Of a DNA stretch of 64,000 bases, positions 45,939 through 54,917 are shown piece by piece. This DNA comes from JADJRH01 sp046351455 (GTDB taxonomy: Bacteria > Myxococcota_A > Polyangia > Polyangiales > Polyangiaceae), in contig JAXLYM010000025.1 in the NCBI GenBank assembly GCA_046351455.1, positions 93,234 to 157,233 of the forward strand. The letters are read 5' to 3'. Every line of letters starts with the position of its first letter. The stretch's first letter is position 1. The translations under genes and the position numbers were made by a program. The notes below the pieces were generated by a model. That model was given only the letters and a program-made list of their open reading frames with translations, had not been told where the DNA came from and searched no databases.

Positions 45939-46460
45939 ATGGACCAGCTCTTTCAACGTCTCAAGCTCCACACGCTCGCGCTGCTCTGTTTCATGGTCGC
46001 GGGCATGATGTGGAAAGACTACCTCTCGGAGCCTCACGAGCGGCTGTCGGAGGCGGATCTCGCGGTGGCGGCCGGGCCGGTGAAGCAGCTCTCCGGGCTC
46101 GTGTCGCTGCCTTCGGGGTACGGCGCGGGGAGCTGGCTCCTCATCGGCGAGCCGGACAGGCACTTTCACCTGCCGGGCGGCCTCGATCGCGACCTCAAGG
46201 AGTTCCTCAAAGAAGGGGACACCGTCACCGTCAAATACGGCCCTGAAAAGGACCCTTCGAAGGACGACGGAGACGCCTTCTCGCTCGTGTGGCGCGACAA
46301 GGAGTGGCTCGCTCCGGGGCCGATGCTGACCAGTTACAATGCGGCGCTCGATCGGCGGCTGCGCGACGCGACGCTCGTGACGGTGGCCGGGTTCGCGGCG
46401 ATCCTGCTGGTGGAGGGGCTGCGCAAGTACGTCTTTCCGAGGGTTTTCGGCGGGAGGTGA
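45939..46460 (+). CDS. Small membrane-associated protein of unknown function
   Basis: 173 residues. A first hydrophobic segment (LALLCFMVAGMMW) near the N-terminus and a second near the C-terminus (ATLVTVAGFAAILLVEGL) suggest two membrane spans with a soluble middle. The soluble part (EADLAVAAGPVKQLSGLVSLPSGYGAGSWLLIGEPDRHFHLPGG) was not matched to a family. It begins 16 bp after the GH31 stop, so it may be in the same transcript. Confidence 0.65.
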   Translation: MDQLFQRLKLHTLALLCFMVAGMMWKDYLSEPHERLSEADLAVAAGPVKQLSGLVSLPSGYGAGSWLLIGEPDRHFHLPGGLDRDLKEFLKEGDTVTVKYGPEKDPSKDDGDAFSLVWRDKEWLAPGPMLTSYNAALDRRLRDATLVTVAGFAAILLVEGLRKYVFPRVFGGR

Positions 46461-46517
46461 CGCTTTGTCGCAGGGGCCTTCGCCGAATGGTGGCCGCCCC
46501 ATCGTGCCCCGCGTACC

Positions 46518-47669
46518 ATGGGCCGCACCATGGATCGCACCTCGCGCTTCGTTTACGCTCTCCCGCTCGCGGTCTCGCTGGCCGCGTGCACCGGGTCGAC
46601 GCCGAATCCGGACACTCCGCCGAACGGACAGCCGACCTCGTTCCAGCCGACCGTCCCGGAAGGCACGCCCGTGTACGTCAATCGAGGTGGCCAGTGGCTG
46701 CCCGCCACCGTCGTGCGCCAGACCGGCCCGACGAACGTGCTCATCCACTACGAAGGCCTCCCCGCCGACTGGGATGAAGACGTCATCTTCGATCGCGTGC
46801 GGTCGCGCCCCGTCGCGGCCCCGCCTGCCCCGGAGTACAAGGCCGGAGACTCGGTGCTCGTGAACGTGCAAAATCGCCTCGTCCTCGCGGAGATCGTGGG
46901 CCCGGCCGACGCGCAGAGCTTCCGGATTCACTACAATGGATTCGGCCCCGAGGCGGTGCAGAACCTCCCCGCGACAGCGCTCGCGAAGCCCTTCAACGGC
47001 CCGACGGCGCATCCCGTCGGCTCTCCCGTGCTCGCGGAGCTGGGCGGTCCGCAGCCGTTCCCGGCGAAGGTGATCGCGGCCGTCACGGCGGACAAATGGC
47101 TCATCCGCATCGACAACGCAGGACCGCAGTACGATCAGGTGATCGACGCGACCCGCATCAAGGCGGAGCCGCCGCCCGCGCCGCCCGCGCCGACGGTCAC
47201 CGCGCCTCCGCCCGCGCCGCCCGCCCCGGAAGCGCACGATCCGAAGAAGGGCCACGACGCGAAGGACACGAAGAAGCCTGTTCCGGACAAGACCCCTCCG
47301 GCCGCCGCGACGCCGCCTGCGCCCGCGCCGCTCAAGGCCGGAGACGCGGTCCTCGTGCTGATTCGCAGCGTTTATTACCCGGGTAAAATCGTGGCCACGG
47401 GCGCCGCCGCGAACACGTGGAAGGTCCGAGTCGACGGCGCCACGGCCGATGAAGAGGCCGCGAACGCGAACGTCGTCCGCCTCGAAGAGCCGCTGAAGGG
47501 CGTCAAATACAAGGTCGGACAGCTGGTGTTCGTGGAGTGGCACGGCGTGTATGCGCCGGGCAAGGTGGTCAAGGACGCGGGCAGCGCCAACTACGTGGTT
47601 CGCCCCGACGGCAAGGGCTCCGAGGCGGACGAGGTCGTCCCCGCGAAGCGCCTCCGCCCGCACGACTGA
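46518..47669 (+). CDS. Lipoprotein with five Tudor/agenet-like modules
   Basis: 383 residues. Start ATG 46518 or 46530. Lipobox SLAACTGS. Five copies of a ~45-residue beta module follow: 49-95, 109-156, 168-213, 275-322, 334-379, each beginning G(D/S/T/Q)xVxV and continuing with a basic/aromatic strand, and some with an IHYEGLPADWDEDV-like end as in Tudor/agenet/chromo-barrel domains. A Lys/Pro/Ala-rich linker (APPAPTVTAPPPAPPAPEAHD...KKP) separates modules 3 and 4. Such domains bind methylated residues or nucleic acids in eukaryotes; here the protein is exported, so the ligand must be extracytoplasmic. Function unknown. Confidence 0.75.
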   Translation: MGRTMDRTSRFVYALPLAVSLAACTGSTPNPDTPPNGQPTSFQPTVPEGTPVYVNRGGQWLPATVVRQTGPTNVLIHYEGLPADWDEDVIFDRVRSRPVAAPPAPEYKAGDSVLVNVQNRLVLAEIVGPADAQSFRIHYNGFGPEAVQNLPATALAKPFNGPTAHPVGSPVLAELGGPQPFPAKVIAAVTADKWLIRIDNAGPQYDQVIDATRIKAEPPPAPPAPTVTAPPPAPPAPEAHDPKKGHDAKDTKKPVPDKTPPAAATPPAPAPLKAGDAVLVLIRSVYYPGKIVATGAAANTWKVRVDGATADEEAANANVVRLEEPLKGVKYKVGQLVFVEWHGVYAPGKVVKDAGSANYVVRPDGKGSEADEVVPAKRLRPHD

Positions 47670-47756
47670 CGCGCCTCACGGACGCCCTCCGACCCCGCTT
47701 CTCGCCGCTAGAATTGCGGCGCCCTTCGACGAAGCGGGTGTGATATCTCCTCTGCC

Positions 47757-48650
47757 GTGAAGCGAGAGACGCGCGCGATCCAGGTGGCCATCGCCTGTTC
47801 GGTCCTCGGAGCGGCGACGAAGCTGACAGTCGGTTTCATCACCGGCAGCATGTCGATGATCACGTCCGCGGTGGACTCGCTGGGCGATCTCTTCATCTCC
47901 GTCGTGAACCTCTTCGTGATCCGCGTCGCGGCGGAGGCGCCGGACGAGGAGCACAACTACGGTCATCACAAGATCGAGGGCCTCGGCGCGATGTTCGAGG
48001 GCGGCTTCATCTTCGCGGCCGCGTGCTTCATCATCTACGAGGCGATCCACAAGATCACGGTCGGAGAGGTCAGCCACGACTCGGTGCTCGGCATCGTCGT
48101 GATGTTGCCGATCCTGGCGATGACGTTCGGGACGGTGACGTTCCTCCGCAAGGTCGCGAAGGAGACTGGCAGTCTCGTCGTGAAGGCGGACGCGCTGCAC
48201 TACATGACGGACGTCTGGGTGAACGTGGGCGTGCTCGTGTCGCTGCTCCTCGTGAAGCTCACGGGCAAGCCGATCGTGGACTCGATCATCTCCATCGGCA
48301 TCGCGCTCTACATGATCTATTCGAGCATCCATGTCCTCAAAGAGGGCTTCGGCCTCGTGATGGACAAGAGCCTAGAGCCGGACGTGGTGAAGAAGCTCAC
48401 GAGCGTGCTCACGGAGTGCCGGCAGATCCAGGGCTTTCACGAGCTCAAGACGCGGGCCGGGCGGATCCCCTACGTGGACTTCCACATCGAGGTGCGCCCC
48501 GACATGACCGCGAAGGAGATTCACGATCTCTACCTGGTGCTGCGCGGAAAGATGCGCGAGATCGCGGGCGAAGAGACGATGGTGCTGATGCACACGGACC
48601 CGACCGGCATCGAGGAAAAGGCCCCTTCACCCCCCCTCGAAGTGACCTGA
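47757..48650 (+). CDS. Cation diffusion facilitator family transporter
   Basis: 297 residues, GTG 47757 start. CDF proteins export divalent metal ions (zinc, iron, manganese, cobalt) in exchange for protons. Six helices are visible. Metal-site residues: SAVDSLGD in helix 2 (Asp-x3-Asp) and DALHYMTDV in helix 5 (His-x3-Asp), the pattern of zinc/iron-type FieF-like members. The C-terminal domain (PYVDFHIEVRPDMTAKEIHDLYLVLRGKM) is the regulatory cytoplasmic fold. Convergent with the hydrolase gene: stops abut with no gap. Confidence 0.92.
   Translation: MKRETRAIQVAIACSVLGAATKLTVGFITGSMSMITSAVDSLGDLFISVVNLFVIRVAAEAPDEEHNYGHHKIEGLGAMFEGGFIFAAACFIIYEAIHKITVGEVSHDSVLGIVVMLPILAMTFGTVTFLRKVAKETGSLVVKADALHYMTDVWVNVGVLVSLLLVKLTGKPIVDSIISIGIALYMIYSSIHVLKEGFGLVMDKSLEPDVVKKLTSVLTECRQIQGFHELKTRAGRIPYVDFHIEVRPDMTAKEIHDLYLVLRGKMREIAGEETMVLMHTDPTGIEEKAPSPPLEVT
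48162..48176. repeat. GAGACTGGCAGTCTC palindrome, inside the CDF gene
   Basis: Perfect 15-bp palindrome (one central base). Also present as an exact copy with central C at 61632-61646, and as degenerate versions at 41741-41755 and 41778-41792. Confidence 0.4.
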
Positions 48651-49640
48651 TCAGAAGCCAGGCTGGAGCATCTCCGCCTGATCCATCCGCGCGTCCTCCG
48701 CGTCGAGCGGCATCCAGTGCGCGCGGAGGGCCGCCATCGTCGCGTCCAGCTCCTCGAACTGCGGCATTCCGCGGGACGGCGCGATCCGCGTGGCCGTCCA
48801 GGTCGGGTTCTCCTGCATCCGCTTCAGATAGGCGTAGTCGCTGTACGGGTCCTTGTCGTAGAGGACCGCCACAGGGCACGTCAGCTTGTCGTACACGTCG
48901 GCCACGATCCGCGGATCGAACAGGCGGCCTGACAGGAACGCGAGCGGCGCGTACCGGGCGCCCGGCTGGTGCGCGGAGGCGTGCGCATAGGACGCGAGGC
49001 CCTCGTTCACGTGGCCCACGAAGGACTGCGACAGGAAGTAATAGATGCTCGGCCACGACGCGAGCGCCGCGAACAAGGGCGCTCCGAGGATCGGTTTGTC
49101 GAGGTACCGCATCACCTCGTCGGCCCGGCCGCGCTCCGCGTTCTCTTGCGGGGCCTCTTTCCGCGTGCCGAGGCCCGTGGGCGCGATGAACGCGAGCGAG
49201 CGCACCTTCTCCGGCCGGGCCAGCGCCGCCGCCGCCGCAAGCTCGCACCCGAGCGACAGCGCCACCACGTGCACGAAGCCGCCGCGGTGCATCGCCATCC
49301 GGTCGATCATCGCGCCCACGGCCTCCCGGTACAGGCTCCGATCGTAGTCCCGATGACCGCGCTCGGACCGGCCGAACCCGGGCAGATCGAAGGCCAGCAC
49401 AGGGCGCTTGCCCCGGAGCGACTCGAACAGAGGCCGCATCTCGTAGCTGGAGGCCGCCGCGTTCACGCTGTGCACCAGCACGACGGGCGTCCCCTCCCCC
49501 TTCGTCTCCTCGTACAGGAAGATCTTCCCGGCCGGCGTGGGCGCGAGCGTCCCCTCCATATCCATCGATCGGCCGAGCGTGGGGTGGAGAAAGGCGCGGA
49601 CGGTCGACAGGGTATCTCGGATGAAGTCCTGGGTTCGCAT
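48651..49640 (-). CDS. Alpha/beta hydrolase
   Basis: 329 residues. ATG 49640 preceded by AGGAGG. Alpha/beta-hydrolase fold with VVLVHSVNAAASSYEM, LAFDLPGFGRSERGHRDYD, and the nucleophile elbow VALSLGCEL (Ser in A-L-S-L-G rather than G-x-S-x-G). A cap region and a C-terminal FEELDATMAALRAHW follow. Enzyme class is not resolved: could be an esterase, haloalkane dehalogenase-like or epoxide hydrolase relative. Probably soluble and cytoplasmic; convergent with the CDF gene. Confidence 0.85.
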   Translation of the reverse strand: MRTQDFIRDTLSTVRAFLHPTLGRSMDMEGTLAPTPAGKIFLYEETKGEGTPVVLVHSVNAAASSYEMRPLFESLRGKRPVLAFDLPGFGRSERGHRDYDRSLYREAVGAMIDRMAMHRGGFVHVVALSLGCELAAAAALARPEKVRSLAFIAPTGLGTRKEAPQENAERGRADEVMRYLDKPILGAPLFAALASWPSIYYFLSQSFVGHVNEGLASYAHASAHQPGARYAPLAFLSGRLFDPRIVADVYDKLTCPVAVLYDKDPYSDYAYLKRMQENPTWTATRIAPSRGMPQFEELDATMAALRAHWMPLDAEDARMDQAEMLQPGF

Positions 49641-49778
49641 GGCTTTCCTCCTGGGCCCGGAGCCCCCGTTGGACTGGCATCATGCCAAACCGGCCCGGCG
49701 GACGCCCGCGCTGCGTTCCTGACGAGGCGGGCAGTCCAGCCGATCACGCAAAGACGGAATCGGACACCGATGCTTCGG

Positions 49779-51626
49779 CTACTTCTTTTCGATCATCGCG
49801 ATCATGCGACCGTCGACGTGAGCGCCTGTCTCCTCCGCGAGCGCGCGGGCGTCCGCGAGGAGCTTCTCGGCCGCGGCGCGCTTCTCGGCGACGTAGCCGG
49901 CGTCGGTGATGTCCTTCAGATTGATGAGCACGTTCCAGAGGCCGCCGCGGACGCCCGCATAAGCGATCTGCACGCCCACCGCCCCGTCGCTGAGCGAATT
50001 CGGATTGCCGATCTCCGCCACCCGCCGGGCGAGCCGCATCGCCGCGTAGCTCTCTTCCGCCGTCTGCCACGGGACCGCCACCGCCTCCTTGAGGCCCTCT
50101 TGCATCTTGCGCGCGCGAAGGGCCTTCTCCTCCGGCGTATTCTGCGGCATCCGCAAGGCGTTCATGAAGCCGGTGAACGCGTCGGAGTCGGCGTCGACCG
50201 CGATCGTGAGGCGCTCCTTGATCCGCTGCGCCTCCTCCGCGATGCTCGCGAGCTCGGCGTCCCGCGACTCGGTGCCTTCCTTAGCGAACGTCAGATTGGC
50301 CACCATCGACGCGAGCGCCGCGCCGAGGGCCCCCGCGAGCGCCGCCACCGAGCCGCCGCCCGGAGCCGGGGAGTCGCGCGACACCTCGTCCGTGAAGTCG
50401 ACCACCGTCTTCTTGACGAGCGCCTTCGCCGGGATCACCGGGAGTCCAAGCACTTTCTTCTCGATGTCGAACGGCGCCACGTCCGTGAGGCCGAGCGACG
50501 TCACCGCCACCCGCAGCACATCCATGGCCGGCTGTCCGAGCGCGCGCCCCTGCTTCTTCAGGTAATAGAGGCCGCTTTGCAGGAGCGCCTGATAAGGCAC
50601 CACGCCGACGATCTCACTTCCGGTCACCACGAGGCCCCGCTCCGCCGCGAGCCTGCGCGCCGCCTCCAGCACCTCGTGCGGCGGAGTCACCGTGTAGTCG
50701 GTCAGGTTGATGGAGATCTGCGCGCGCTGGTAGTCCTCCACGTACCAGCCGATCGCCTTGCACGACCTGAAGAGGCCCGGACGATAGACCTGCTTGCCCA
50801 CGACCTCCGGCGGATTCAGGTCGTTCGAGCGGAGGAGATCGTCCAGCGAATACCCGTGCTCCGCCGTCACGTGGGCGGTCGTCTCGGCGTACGTCGTCCC
50901 CGAAAATCCGCAGCTCCCGCAGGGGAACGCGCCCTCGCGGTAGAACATCTTCTTGCCGCGGTTGTAGTAAGGCGCGGTGTTGCCGCTGCGCGCGACTCGG
51001 CCCTTCTCCCGCAGCGCGAAGGCGATGTCCGCCGCGTGGTTCTTGTCGGTGGAGTTGAGGTTGATGTTGTACGCGATGAGGAACGGCCGCGCCCCGATCA
51101 CCGTCGCTCCGGCCGAAGCGTTGAATTGGGAAGGACCGAAGTCAGGCTGCCAGCTCGGGTCCGCGAGCTTCTTCCGCAGCCCTTCGTACTCGCCTTTGCG
51201 GATGTCGGACAGGCTCCTTCGCTCCGGCCGGGTCGCCGCCGCCTCGTACAGATAGACGGCGATCCCGAGCTCCTTGCCGACGCGCTCCCCGAGGCGCCGC
51301 GCGATCGCCGCGCAGTCCTCCATCGTGACGCCCTCCACCGGGACGAACGGGCACACGTCGGTGGCGCCCATCCTCGGGTGCGCGCCCTTGTGCGAGGCCA
51401 TGTCGATCACCTGCGCGGCCTTCGCGATCCCCGCGAACGCGGCCCGCTCCACGGCCTCCGGTGAGCCGACGAACGTGACCACCGTGCGGTTCGTGTCGAC
51501 GCCGGGCTCGACGTTCAGGAGGCTGACGCCGCCGGACGCCTCGATCGCGTCCGTGATCAGCTTGATCTTCGCGGGATCGCGTCCCTCCGAGAAATTGGGG
51601 ACGCACTCGACAAGGGCCGTGGACAT
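49779..51626 (-). CDS. ftcD: Bifunctional formimidoyltransferase-cyclodeaminase
   Basis: 615 residues. Transfers the formimino group of N-formimidoyl-glutamate (from histidine degradation) to tetrahydrofolate, then deaminates it to methenyl-THF. N-terminal formimidoyltransferase domain: ECVPNFSEGRDPAKI, DTNRTVVTFVG, HKGAHPRMGATDVCPF, ARPFLIAYNINLNS. A Cys-containing insertion (about 245-315, with FPCGSCGFSGTTYAETTAHVTAEHGYS) interrupts it, a form I recall from other bacterial FTCDs. C-terminal cyclodeaminase domain from ~395 (SRDSPAPGGGSVAALAGALGAALASMV). ATG 51626 follows GGAGAG. No other hut gene is in the window. Confidence 0.93.
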   Translation of the reverse strand: MSTALVECVPNFSEGRDPAKIKLITDAIEASGGVSLLNVEPGVDTNRTVVTFVGSPEAVERAAFAGIAKAAQVIDMASHKGAHPRMGATDVCPFVPVEGVTMEDCAAIARRLGERVGKELGIAVYLYEAAATRPERRSLSDIRKGEYEGLRKKLADPSWQPDFGPSQFNASAGATVIGARPFLIAYNINLNSTDKNHAADIAFALREKGRVARSGNTAPYYNRGKKMFYREGAFPCGSCGFSGTTYAETTAHVTAEHGYSLDDLLRSNDLNPPEVVGKQVYRPGLFRSCKAIGWYVEDYQRAQISINLTDYTVTPPHEVLEAARRLAAERGLVVTGSEIVGVVPYQALLQSGLYYLKKQGRALGQPAMDVLRVAVTSLGLTDVAPFDIEKKVLGLPVIPAKALVKKTVVDFTDEVSRDSPAPGGGSVAALAGALGAALASMVANLTFAKEGTESRDAELASIAEEAQRIKERLTIAVDADSDAFTGFMNALRMPQNTPEEKALRARKMQEGLKEAVAVPWQTAEESYAAMRLARRVAEIGNPNSLSDGAVGVQIAYAGVRGGLWNVLINLKDITDAGYVAEKRAAAEKLLADARALAEETGAHVDGRMIAMIEKK

Positions 51627-52093
51627 GGTCGCTCTCCGTGGGAAGGGCGGCGACGGTACTCGCGGCGGCGGCCCATCGTCAAACAGGGCGAGAGAATGTC
51701 CGGGCGCGGGCGTCTACACCCCCCACTGGCCGGCTGCTCCGTGCCGAGCGTGGATACCACTTGTCGCCTGACGTGCGGAAACCACGCCGGATCGCGCTGA
51801 TTCTGCGCGCACGACTCGGCTTTTCCGCGGCGCCGTTCCCCATTTTTTGATTGCGTCGCGCGATCGGGTGACTGTAGAGTGGACGGTACCGTACGAATAT
51901 CCGCGCGGTCGGCATTTGCGCTTCGGCCGTTTCGAGCCGGCATCTCTGGCCTGGAGTCGAAGCAAGCCTCCCTCGATTCCCTCTCTGCAAGACGCCCCGT
52001 CCCGCAGAGAGGCAGTATCGAGGTGTCTTCTCGGTCTGAAAAGGCCGAGCATCGCTGTTTCCCGAACAAGCCCCCACCGAGGGAACTCCCACC
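51627..52093. other. Intergenic region with structured leader
   Basis: 467 bp without a gene. It holds a palindrome ACGGTACCGT (51883-51892), AT-richer sequence around 51841-51900 and a long two-part hairpin (51973-52023) just ahead of the propeller gene. No ribosomal, tRNA or riboswitch sequence was recognised. Confidence 0.5.
51973..52023 (+). promoter_or_regulatory. 51-nt two-part hairpin upstream of propeller gene
   Basis: CTCGAT (51973-51978) pairs with ATCGAG (52018-52023), and CCTCTCTGC (51981-51989) pairs with GCAGAGAGG (52005-52013); the loop is 15 nt. It ends 70 nt before ATG 52094 and would lie in the mRNA leader. Possible regulatory structure; no family recognised. Confidence 0.4.
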
Positions 52094-54883
52094 ATGAAAA
52101 ACCGTTCCTCCCTTCTCCGTGCAGGGTTCGCATCCGTCCTCGCCTTGGCGTCTCTGGCGACGATCGCCTCCGAAGCTTCGGCCGACACGTCCTTCACTGC
52201 GTTCGAGAGCGGGCAAGTTCGCCCGCTCGCCCTCTCGCCGGACGGCAAGCTCCTCTACGCCGTCAACACCCCCGACAACCGGCTCGAAATCTTCCGGGTA
52301 AAACAGAACGGGCTGGAGCACCGCGGCTCCGTCTCGGTCGGGATGGAGCCAGTCGCGGTCGCGGTCCACGGCGCCGATGAAGTGTGGGTCGTGAACCACC
52401 TCTCCGACAGCGTCAGCGTCGTCGACGTGGACGCGGACGGCGCCTCCGCCCGCGTCGTCCGCACGATCCTCGTCGGGGACGAGCCGCGCGACATCGTGTT
52501 CGCCGGCCCCGGCAAGGACCGCGCGTTCGTGACGACCGCGCACCGCGGCCAGAACAGCCCGATCGACCCGCAGCTCACGACGCCCGGCGTCGGCCGCGCC
52601 GACGTGTGGGTGCTCGATGCCAACCCCCCCGCGAACGCCCCCGCGAACGCCCCGCTCACGATCGTGACGCTCTTCGCCGACACGCCCCGCGCCCTCGCGG
52701 TGAGCCCGGACGGCGGTCGCGTGTACGCCGCGGCCTTCCACTCCGGCAACCGCACCACCGTGATCACGGACTCCATCCTCCACCCGACGATCTTCGGCCC
52801 CGTGGACATCGGCGCTCGCCAGCTCCCCGGCCCCACGACGAACTGGCAGGGAATTCCGGCGCCCGGGACGGGTCTGATCGTCCGCCACAACGGCTCCCAC
52901 TGGGTGGATGAGAACGGCACGGCGTGGGACGACAAGGTGCGCTTCTCCCTGCCCGACAAGGACGTCTTCGTCATCAACGCGAACGCGAACCCACCCGTCG
53001 AGACGGCGAGCCCATTCCAGAGCGTCGGGACGATCCTCTACAACATGGCGGTCAACCCGGCGACCGGCAAAGTCTATGTCTCCAACACCGAGGCTCTGAA
53101 CGAAAAGCGCTTCGAAGGCCCCGGGATCTACGCGGGACACTCGGTGCGCGGCCACTTCGCGGAGAACCGGATCACGGTCCTCGGACAGAACGGCTCCGTC
53201 GCGCCGCGCCACCTCAACAAGCACGTCAACTACGCCTCTTGCTGCGCGCCGACGCCGAACGCAGAGTCGCAGTTGAGCCTCGCGCTGCCGACGGGCATGG
53301 TCGTCTCGGAGGACGGAAAGAAGCTGTTCGTCGCGGCGATGGGCTCTTCGAAGGTGGGAGTCTTCGACACGGCCAAGCTGGAGAACGACACGTTCCAGCC
53401 GTCCGCCGCGTCGCAGATCGCGGTGTCCGGCGGCGGTCCGACGGGCCTCGTCCTCGACAAGCAGGGCAAGCGCCTCTTCGTGATGACCCGCTTCGACAAC
53501 GCGATCTCGATCGTCGACACCGCGTCGAAGGCGGAGATCGGTCACGTCGCGATGCACACCCCGGAGCCGCCCTCGATCGTGGCCGGCCGCCGCTTCCTCT
53601 ACGATGCGGGCCTGTCGGCCCACGGGGACTCGGCGTGCGCGTCGTGCCATGTCTTCGGCGACACGGACGACCTCGCGTGGGACCTCGGCAATCCGGACGA
53701 CTCCGTGGTGGACGACCCCGGCCCGTGGGCTCCGGCCCTCCCCGGCTTCCAGGACCCGGCGACCGGACTGCCCATCTTCATCCCCACCGGCGAAGTGTTC
53801 GCGCAGCCGAAGCTGCACCCGATGAAGGGGCCGATGGCGACGCAGAGCCTCCGCGGCATGGCGAACCAGGGCCCGATGCACTGGCGCGGCGACCGAACTG
53901 CCGGCCTGGACGAGCCGAGCGCCCCGCCGGATCAGGGTGCATTCAACGAGCACGCCGCCTTCGTGAAGTTCCAGGCGGGCTTCATCAACCTCCTCGGGAC
54001 GAACGGCCCCATCCCGGACGCGGACATGAAGGCGTTCGCGGACTTCATCCTTCAGGTGACCTATCCGCCGAACCCGATCCGGCACCTCGACAGCTCGCTG
54101 ACGCCGGATCAGGCGGCCGGGCTCGACCTGTTCCAGCACGGCTCCGTCGGCGATCTCTTCACCGGCACGAACGGCCACTGCGCGAGCTGCCACACGTACG
54201 AGCCGCAGTCCAACATCGGCCCCGACGCGCCCGGCTTCTTCGGGACGAGCGGGAAATCAGGCTTCGACTTCCTGCCTCAGTTCTTCAAGATCGCGCACGT
54301 CCGCAACATGTACCAGAAGGTCGGCATGTTCGGCATGGCGGAGGATTACTACTTCTACCCCGGCGACAACCAGTTCATGGGCGATCAGATCCGCGGCTTC
54401 GGCTTCTCGCACGACGCCTCGATCGACACGCTGTATCGGTTCCACAACCGCATCGCGTTCGGCCCGCCGGTCAGCTCGATCTTCCCGCAGACGCCGGAGG
54501 GCGCGCAGAAGAAGCGGCAGGTGGAGGCGTTCCTCCTCGCGGCCGACAGCAACGAGGCGCCGATCGTCGGACAGCAGGTGACGGCGCGCAAACATCATGT
54601 CTGGGAGGCGGCGCCGCGCGTGCAGCTCCTCCGCGATCGCGCCGAAGCGGGCGAGTGCGAGCTCGTCGCGAAGGTGTTCGTCACGGGCCGAGAGGCCGGC
54701 TTCCTCTACCTGAACAATGGCACGTACGCGGCCGACGTGGACGGCGTGCCGAACCTGCCCGCGCCCTTCGTGCAGGGCCTCGCGAACCTCACGGACGTCA
54801 CGTACACCTGCGTCCCGCTCGGCTCGGGCGCGCGCGCCGGCATCGACCGCGACAACGACGGCGTGCTGGACGGTGACGAGTGA
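52094..54883 (+). CDS. Beta-propeller/dihaem peroxidase-like exported protein
   Basis: 929 residues. Sec signal peptide ending EASA-DT. Residues ~35-505 form a YVTN-type beta propeller (repeats such as PLALSPDGKLLYAVNT and EVWVVNHLSDSVSVVDV). Two haem-binding motifs follow: CASCHVFGD (about residue 515) and CASCHTYEP (about 695), in a region like the dihaem cytochrome c peroxidase/MauG family (MKGPMATQSLRGMANQGPMHWRGDR; HLDSSLTPDQAAGLDLF). A C-terminal DRDNDGVLDGDE calcium-loop motif ends the protein. Exported; role could be peroxide handling or protein oxidation. Likely monocistronic: a hairpin terminator follows. Confidence 0.85.
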   Translation: MKNRSSLLRAGFASVLALASLATIASEASADTSFTAFESGQVRPLALSPDGKLLYAVNTPDNRLEIFRVKQNGLEHRGSVSVGMEPVAVAVHGADEVWVVNHLSDSVSVVDVDADGASARVVRTILVGDEPRDIVFAGPGKDRAFVTTAHRGQNSPIDPQLTTPGVGRADVWVLDANPPANAPANAPLTIVTLFADTPRALAVSPDGGRVYAAAFHSGNRTTVITDSILHPTIFGPVDIGARQLPGPTTNWQGIPAPGTGLIVRHNGSHWVDENGTAWDDKVRFSLPDKDVFVINANANPPVETASPFQSVGTILYNMAVNPATGKVYVSNTEALNEKRFEGPGIYAGHSVRGHFAENRITVLGQNGSVAPRHLNKHVNYASCCAPTPNAESQLSLALPTGMVVSEDGKKLFVAAMGSSKVGVFDTAKLENDTFQPSAASQIAVSGGGPTGLVLDKQGKRLFVMTRFDNAISIVDTASKAEIGHVAMHTPEPPSIVAGRRFLYDAGLSAHGDSACASCHVFGDTDDLAWDLGNPDDSVVDDPGPWAPALPGFQDPATGLPIFIPTGEVFAQPKLHPMKGPMATQSLRGMANQGPMHWRGDRTAGLDEPSAPPDQGAFNEHAAFVKFQAGFINLLGTNGPIPDADMKAFADFILQVTYPPNPIRHLDSSLTPDQAAGLDLFQHGSVGDLFTGTNGHCASCHTYEPQSNIGPDAPGFFGTSGKSGFDFLPQFFKIAHVRNMYQKVGMFGMAEDYYFYPGDNQFMGDQIRGFGFSHDASIDTLYRFHNRIAFGPPVSSIFPQTPEGAQKKRQVEAFLLAADSNEAPIVGQQVTARKHHVWEAAPRVQLLRDRAEAGECELVAKVFVTGREAGFLYLNNGTYAADVDGVPNLPAPFVQGLANLTDVTYTCVPLGSGARAGIDRDNDGVLDGDE

Positions 54884-54889
54884 GGATGG

Positions 54890-54917
54890 GAGCCCGTTCC
54901 GATTCTGGAACGGGCTC
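54890..54917. terminator. Bidirectional terminator
   Basis: GAGCCCGTTCC (54890-54900) and GGAACGGGCTC (54907-54917) form a perfect 11-bp stem with loop GATTCT. It lies between the convergent propeller and npdG genes and overlaps the npdG stop region. Confidence 0.85.
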
